Below, piece after piece: positions 59,488 through 64,000 of a stretch of 64,000 bases of DNA; positions within the stretch are counted from its first letter, which is position 1, and every line of letters starts with the position of its first letter. Under the pieces are notes generated by a model. That model made no database searches. It was not told the DNA's origin and worked only from the letters and a program-made list of their open reading frames with translations. Made by a program: the position numbers and the translations under genes. The stretch comes from Corydoras sp. C115 (taxonomy: Eukaryota; Chordata; Actinopteri; Siluriformes; Callichthyidae), in contig JAFMOC010000586.1 in assembly GCA_019802505.1 (NCBI GenBank), forward strand, positions 1-64,000, read 5' to 3'.

Positions 59488-59690
59488 CTATCCATCCATC
59501 CATTATCTTCCGCTTTATCCTGTACTAGTCGCACGTTCAATTGACCTTGATCCATGTTTTTGGACAGTGGGAGGAAACCCACGTGGACACGGGAAGAACA
59601 TGGAAACTCCACCCAGTTTGGGATTCGAACCGGGAATCCCTAGCACTGACAGGCGAACGTGCTAACCACTAAGCCACCGTGCCGCCCACG
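59488..59690 (-). mobile_element. V-SINE, internally deleted copy
   Basis: Tail (CCATCCATCCATT) at the left, head (GGCGGCACGGTGGCTTAGTG in element sense) at the right, B-box GGTTCGAATCCC intact. About 120 bp of the 3' half are missing. Confidence 0.87.
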
Positions 59691-59814
59691 AAGTGAGTAA
59701 CTAAATAACACTTAATTTAGTGGTTTCAGCTTGACAGAGCTAGACCGTGCACACACTGACTGCGTGGCAGGAAGTGACGTTTGTAAAATTGTACAAAAGT
59801 CAGAATGTACTTGC

Positions 59815-60325
59815 CACATGCAGTTTTCGTATGACACTGCCTTTGAGGAACAACCTGCTACTGAACACCTCCAAAACCAACTAAATAGTGGTGGGCTTCA
59901 ACAGGAATACACATGATGATGGTCATTATACACGAAAGGAGCAAATTCAGTGGCCGGCAACTGTCACAGTGCTGCTCCACAGACACACTCAGGAGATCCT
60001 TCATTCCACACTTTTACCCTCCTGTGGGGCTGGTAGAAGGAAAAATAAAACAAATAAATAGGGAATTAGCCTTTTCAGCACTATGGTCACTTAACATAAA
60101 CATATATATATATATATATACATACACACTTAACTACTCAGTATTGCACATTATACATTATTTATTCATTATTTGATTGTTAATTTACTGCCATCCATCC
60201 TCAAAAGGCTTAATTGCATTTGTTCCTTTTTCTAACTTTTATTATTTGCATTATTTTTTGCACTGTTTTTATTATTATTACTGGTTGCTAAATTTTCTCC
60301 AGGATAAATAAAGTATTCCATCCAT
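59815..60325 (+). mobile_element. Decayed LINE with RT remnant and 3' tail (tentative)
   Basis: Translated scraps such as CSTDTLRRSFIPHFYP and the nucleotide block AACAACCTGCTACTGAACAC resemble the end of a fish LINE reverse transcriptase. The stretch ends GGATAAATAAAGTA followed by (CCAT)n/(CTAT)n, a usual LINE 3' end. It contains a short (TA)n tract near 60102. The clade was not assigned. Confidence 0.5.
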
Positions 60326-60329
60326 CTAT

Positions 60330-61440
60330 CGATCTAGTAACTTGTTGCAAGGACTATTGGTGGACAAATATACTTCACAGATACTTCACTTTATTTTCTT
60401 TATGAAATACATTGTTTTCTAGTTGTGCAAATCAAATATGAAATTTGATTAAAAGCTGTTATAAGTAAGGTTATTAGCTGGTTATACTATAGTACCTGCT
60501 GTTAATATTAACTTAATTGGCAGCTGACACGAACACTAAATTAAGATCCCCTTCCAAACATTCAGGCTCAAAGAAAACTTAAGATCAGGTTTATTCCAAA
60601 AGGTTTGAACACATGAACGCAGAATTAGGGTACTTTTCTTCCTCATCCAGTGATGACTTTCCATTTCCAACCCAGAAATCAAACTAAATTCTTTCCATCT
60701 TCCCATAAGTTTTTAATGCTAAATAACTAATCACAAGAACAAATTATACATGCCTAAGTCACTAGTGGTGGGTTAATATTAAAACACAGGTATATCCAAT
60801 TTCCTGATTAAAGCTCATAGGTTTATTGTATGGCTGATGTGACAGATTATGTGATCAGTGCATGTAATAGCAATTACTAGCACGCTCATTTACACAAATC
60901 CATGTACAGAAAAATCTTTAAAAAGCCTACTACATTTTTATACTGGTACATAAAATACAGGGAAAAAAGATGAACTCAAGACAAAAATAAGTGACAGGCA
61001 GCTGATATTCAATTTGTAGGATCAAAAATCTAATAACAGATGGCATTCACATTTTCCACTTCCCTTCTTTACAGCACCTACCCTAGGACTGCCAAGAACT
61101 GCCCAAGCATGCAAAACAAAGATTTATATATAACTGAAAACCCTCAAAAACATACACCAAAGAAAAATTAAAGCACATTATTTATACAAAGGCAATCTAT
61201 AAAAAAGTTAAGAAATTAAAGAAAGTATTTTTGTTTTCCCCAATAGCTCAAAAGCACATCATCATATTTGTAAGTGATAAAAAACATTTACCATTACTTA
61301 ATTCCTGCCAAACACCTGAAAACATCAATATCCCATTAGGCTTGTTTAAAATAACTATATCCATGCAATTGTCTGGCATACACAAAGCCCAAATAATTGG
61401 CCCTTATTTTTTTTTGTATTCAAATAGGTCTAAAATGGCT
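60330..61440. other. Intergenic, nothing recognised
   Basis: Unique AT-rich DNA. Possibly part of the 3' UTR of the candidate minus-strand gene at 62765. Confidence 0.4.
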
Positions 61441-61447
61441 GCAGTGT

Positions 61448-61640
61448 GTGGGTGTGGTAGCTCAGTGGTTAGGGAGTTGGGCTATCAATCTGAAGGTTGG
61501 GGGTTCAAATCCCAGGTCAACAGAAGTTACCAATGTGGGTCCTTGAGCAAGATCTTTAACCCTCAGGGGTTGCTACATGGATGTTGTGATTAATCCTGTG
61601 CTCACCTTGTAAGTCGCGTTGGATAAAACCGTCTGCTAAA
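61448..61640 (+). mobile_element. tRNA-derived SINE (second family), full copy
   Basis: A-box-like GGTAGCTCAGTGGTTAGGGA, B-box GGGGTTCAAATCCC, middle CCTTGAGCAAGATCTTTAACC, tail AAGTCGCGTTGGATAAAACC plus TCTGCTAAATG. It has the RNA polymerase III boxes of a tRNA, but the cloverleaf is not intact. Confidence 0.88.
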
Positions 61641-62764
61641 TGTACTTGCTTCAGGTAGCTCTTGTATGTATGTAAATAGCTTACTGTAAATGTAATTCAT
61701 TTTCCTTTATTAGATTTAACTACTGTTCAGGGTGGGAAACACCACTGTACAGTCCTAAATTGAAAGGGAACAGAGGCTGTAATAAATCTTGCCTTATCAC
61801 TTTGTGTTCATTTGTAACAGGTCTTCTTTTTTATGCCTACAACCACAATACTTTTTTATACATTTTAAAATGTAAATGGGCATAAAAAGATGTAGTGACA
61901 AAATTCTAATGCAGTTTTATTTACACTCTGCCTTTCCATGTATGTTCCTTGTTGGTTTCATTCTTTTTAACCAAGAAGAGATTACACAATACTATTAAAT
62001 ATGGTTCTTGCATGCATGCATGTACATGAATGGCCCTGACAAATGTGTTTATAGAAATTTAAATTGCTTTTGTGAATGAAGCTGAACACATCACAGCTGC
62101 ACAAGCACCTCCACTGGGTAGTGGATAGGCAGTGGATAATAAATGTAGTGTATGCTCAATATTTTCCATTATCTTGAATTCTGCATGAAATAACCAACAG
62201 CTGGCTGTCAAAACCAAAAGCTGCACATCAATCAGATAATGTATTAGCTGCCTTTTGGTTCTTCCTATGGAGTTGGTTAATACATGTGAGTTTTGCATAC
62301 ATTTGCCATGGATAAATTGATAGGCAAGGAAGTCTATTTGTATTATACTTTCAAGAATAAAAACATATTCAGGTGATAAAATCTTATAAACATACTGTTT
62401 CCATATTGAAAAAATATTATTCTATAGAAACTTAATATGCAAATAAATAGATAAAAATATCCTCAGGATAGCAGTGCTGACATATCACCATGTGTGAACA
62501 AACAAATGCTGCATCAATGGTTTGATAATATGCTGATGAGTTAATTTTGATGTTTAAGCATCATCTGCTATTATGGGATAGAAGTCAAAGGTTCTCGGTT
62601 TTCTTGTTAAAAAAAGTTAAATAATAAGTATAAAAAAAATGTTTTAAAATAAAAAAAAAATCTGTCCCTGAAATTCAATGTTTTTGTAAGTGTTTGACAG
62701 GTATATGGACATATTAGTATTCTGTTTTAGTAGGATGTGTACAGATCTTGGGGTTCAACTGGGT

Positions 62765-62914
62765 TTAAAGAGCATAAAGAAAAGACAAGTGAGAATGGTT
62801 CGAGTGAGAAGATTCCTCTTCAGCACAGCATCCCATCAACCTAACAGCATTTGGATCAGCAGGGACGATCTGATCATTGCATGGCCAATCAGGAGGCTGA
62901 GGGGGTCTGTATCT
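62765..62914 (-). CDS. Candidate terminal coding exon, unidentified gene
   Basis: A 150-bp GC-richer stretch, open on the minus strand after a CTACAG acceptor-like site, ending in TAA at 62765-62767. It would encode 49 residues beginning RYRPPQPPDWPCNDQIVPAD and ending in HSHLSFLYAL. The composition is unlike the surrounding AT-rich sequence. I do not recognise the protein. It may equally be a chance open stretch, and the upstream exons would lie outside the window. Confidence 0.3.
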   Translation of the reverse strand, partial: RYRPPQPPDWPCNDQIVPADPNAVRLMGCCAEEESSHSNHSHLSFLYAL

Positions 62915-64000
62915 CTGTAGACATGGGTTCCTGTTTAACAAAAAACAAAATTCAAATGTAAGCTAATTCCAATAAATGTAAACAAAAATACTATAACCCC
63001 TATCAGAACTATAGAATCATTAATCTTGGAGATGTTAAATTGTTTAAATTGGTAAAAAGAAAAAAGTATAACTAGATTAATCAGATTAATGATGAACACT
63101 CTATGCCCTTGTTCAACAAAGTACTAATATTGAAGTGCTTTACTCATGATTCCATAATATTTTCCTTATAATTGAGTACATTTTTATATTTTTTCCTTTA
63201 CTCGATCTAAAAGAAAATAAACAATAGTGACTGACAACTCAATTAATATATATTTTTACTTAATGCCAGAAGGTTTAGAAAAGACTTTGTGGCATGCATC
63301 TGATTTACTTTTTTTTTCTACAAAAATTAAAGAATTTAAATCCTCCAAATGTGGCAATTCCCTCATTTTTGCCAGAGGTTGTATGTGCATGATAAATAAT
63401 ACACGCGATGCACTGCAATGCTTTTACTTCATCGGAGTGTGTGCACATAGAACAGTTTATTTACATTTGACTCTCACTGAACTCATGTGAGCTAGACTAA
63501 GACAGTCAAAGCACAGGAAAATGTTTTGAAATGAGCAAGGACCAGCAGATTGTGACAAGTCTTAAGGCCAAATCTTAATGTTTTTTACCTAAATATATTT
63601 CTGCCAAATAGCAATATATTTTTCCATTTTGGGACAGGTCATCTGTCCTCTTGGGCAAAACTTGGCTAGCTAATTTACAGTATTTAACACTTCCCACTAT
63701 TTTAATTAACACTGACATCAGTGTATCAAGCTAATAGTTTTACAAGTAGTAAAGTTGTAGTAAAGGAAGTAAAAGTAATAAATCAAATACTTTAAAGAAT
63801 TTAACAGGATGCAGAGTGTTATAACATTAAGAATCTGTATCTGTTAAGAATTTGTATCTGCTCATGTTATTTGAAAAATATGAGACCCAATTAGTATCTT
63901 AAACTATAATTAAATAAGACAAATAGCCTTCATCCTCCAATATTGGTAAATGTTGTGTGTTAGATATAAGAAGCCTGATGTCTGGAAACTGGTCGATATT
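62915..64000. other. Non-coding, nothing recognised
   Basis: AT-rich unique sequence to the window end. No repeat family or exon was recognised. Confidence 0.4.

Noticed and set aside
61448..61520. A possible tRNA gene with GGTAGCTCAGTGGTTAGGG
   Set aside because: It is followed by the SINE body and tail shared with other copies, and a cloverleaf cannot be drawn.
62059..62298. A 79-codon minus-strand open frame
   Set aside because: No recognisable motif, no splice-site support and AT-rich codon use; length is within chance expectation.

Overview
The window is nuclear DNA of a ray-finned (teleost) fish. It is AT-rich and contains one clearly recognisable host gene, split into many exons and surrounded by transposable elements typical of fish: L2-type LINEs, chromodomain Gypsy retrotransposons, many Tc1-like transposons, hAT-like non-autonomous elements, tRNA-derived SINEs and long (TA)n tracts. 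The species cannot be named from the sequence alone.

Host gene. The minus strand from 42308 down to 30842 carries the complete coding region of TRAF3 (TNF receptor-associated factor 3). I reconstructed ten coding exons by hand with consistent splice sites and phases. They sum to 1674 bp (557 residues plus stop), close to the usual vertebrate TRAF3 length. The order is RING finger, TRAF-type zinc fingers, coiled coil and MATH/TRAF-C domain. A GC-richer stretch at about 49.2-49.65 kb is the best candidate for its promoter and first non-coding exon. A weaker candidate terminal exon of an unidentified minus-strand gene lies at 62765-62914.

Left arm (1-17.5 kb). This holds a decayed L2 LINE (1 to about 3340) and a young Gypsy chromovirus on the minus strand (3355-9438, near-identical LTRs, 5-bp target duplication ACATG). 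It also holds a V-SINE, an internally deleted Gypsy-like element on the plus strand (11302-14190, target duplication GATAG), several Tc1 remnants and a second truncated L2. The young Gypsy element carries the signature of Tf1/sushi-type self-priming: its primer-binding site is an 11-nt perfect complement of its own predicted mRNA 5' end.

Centre (17.6-25 kb). A 7337-bp element with about 1.3-kb terminal inverted repeats and a 6-bp target duplication (GCTCCC) has inserted inside the transposase of a Tc1 element. Its termini, target-site length and long repeat-bearing inverted repeats fit a gene-less Polinton/Maverick-like derivative. It encodes no recognisable protein.

Right arm (25-64 kb). 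This contains further Tc1 elements abutting (TA)n tracts and traf3, whose introns hold nested Tc1/hAT insertions. A long intergenic stretch follows, then a second large L2 on the minus strand (about 52.6-58.9 kb) that keeps an SGNH/GDSL esterase-like ORF1. This L2 is split by a Tc1 element with IR/DR-type termini. No CRISPR arrays, rRNA genes or genuine tRNA genes were seen.
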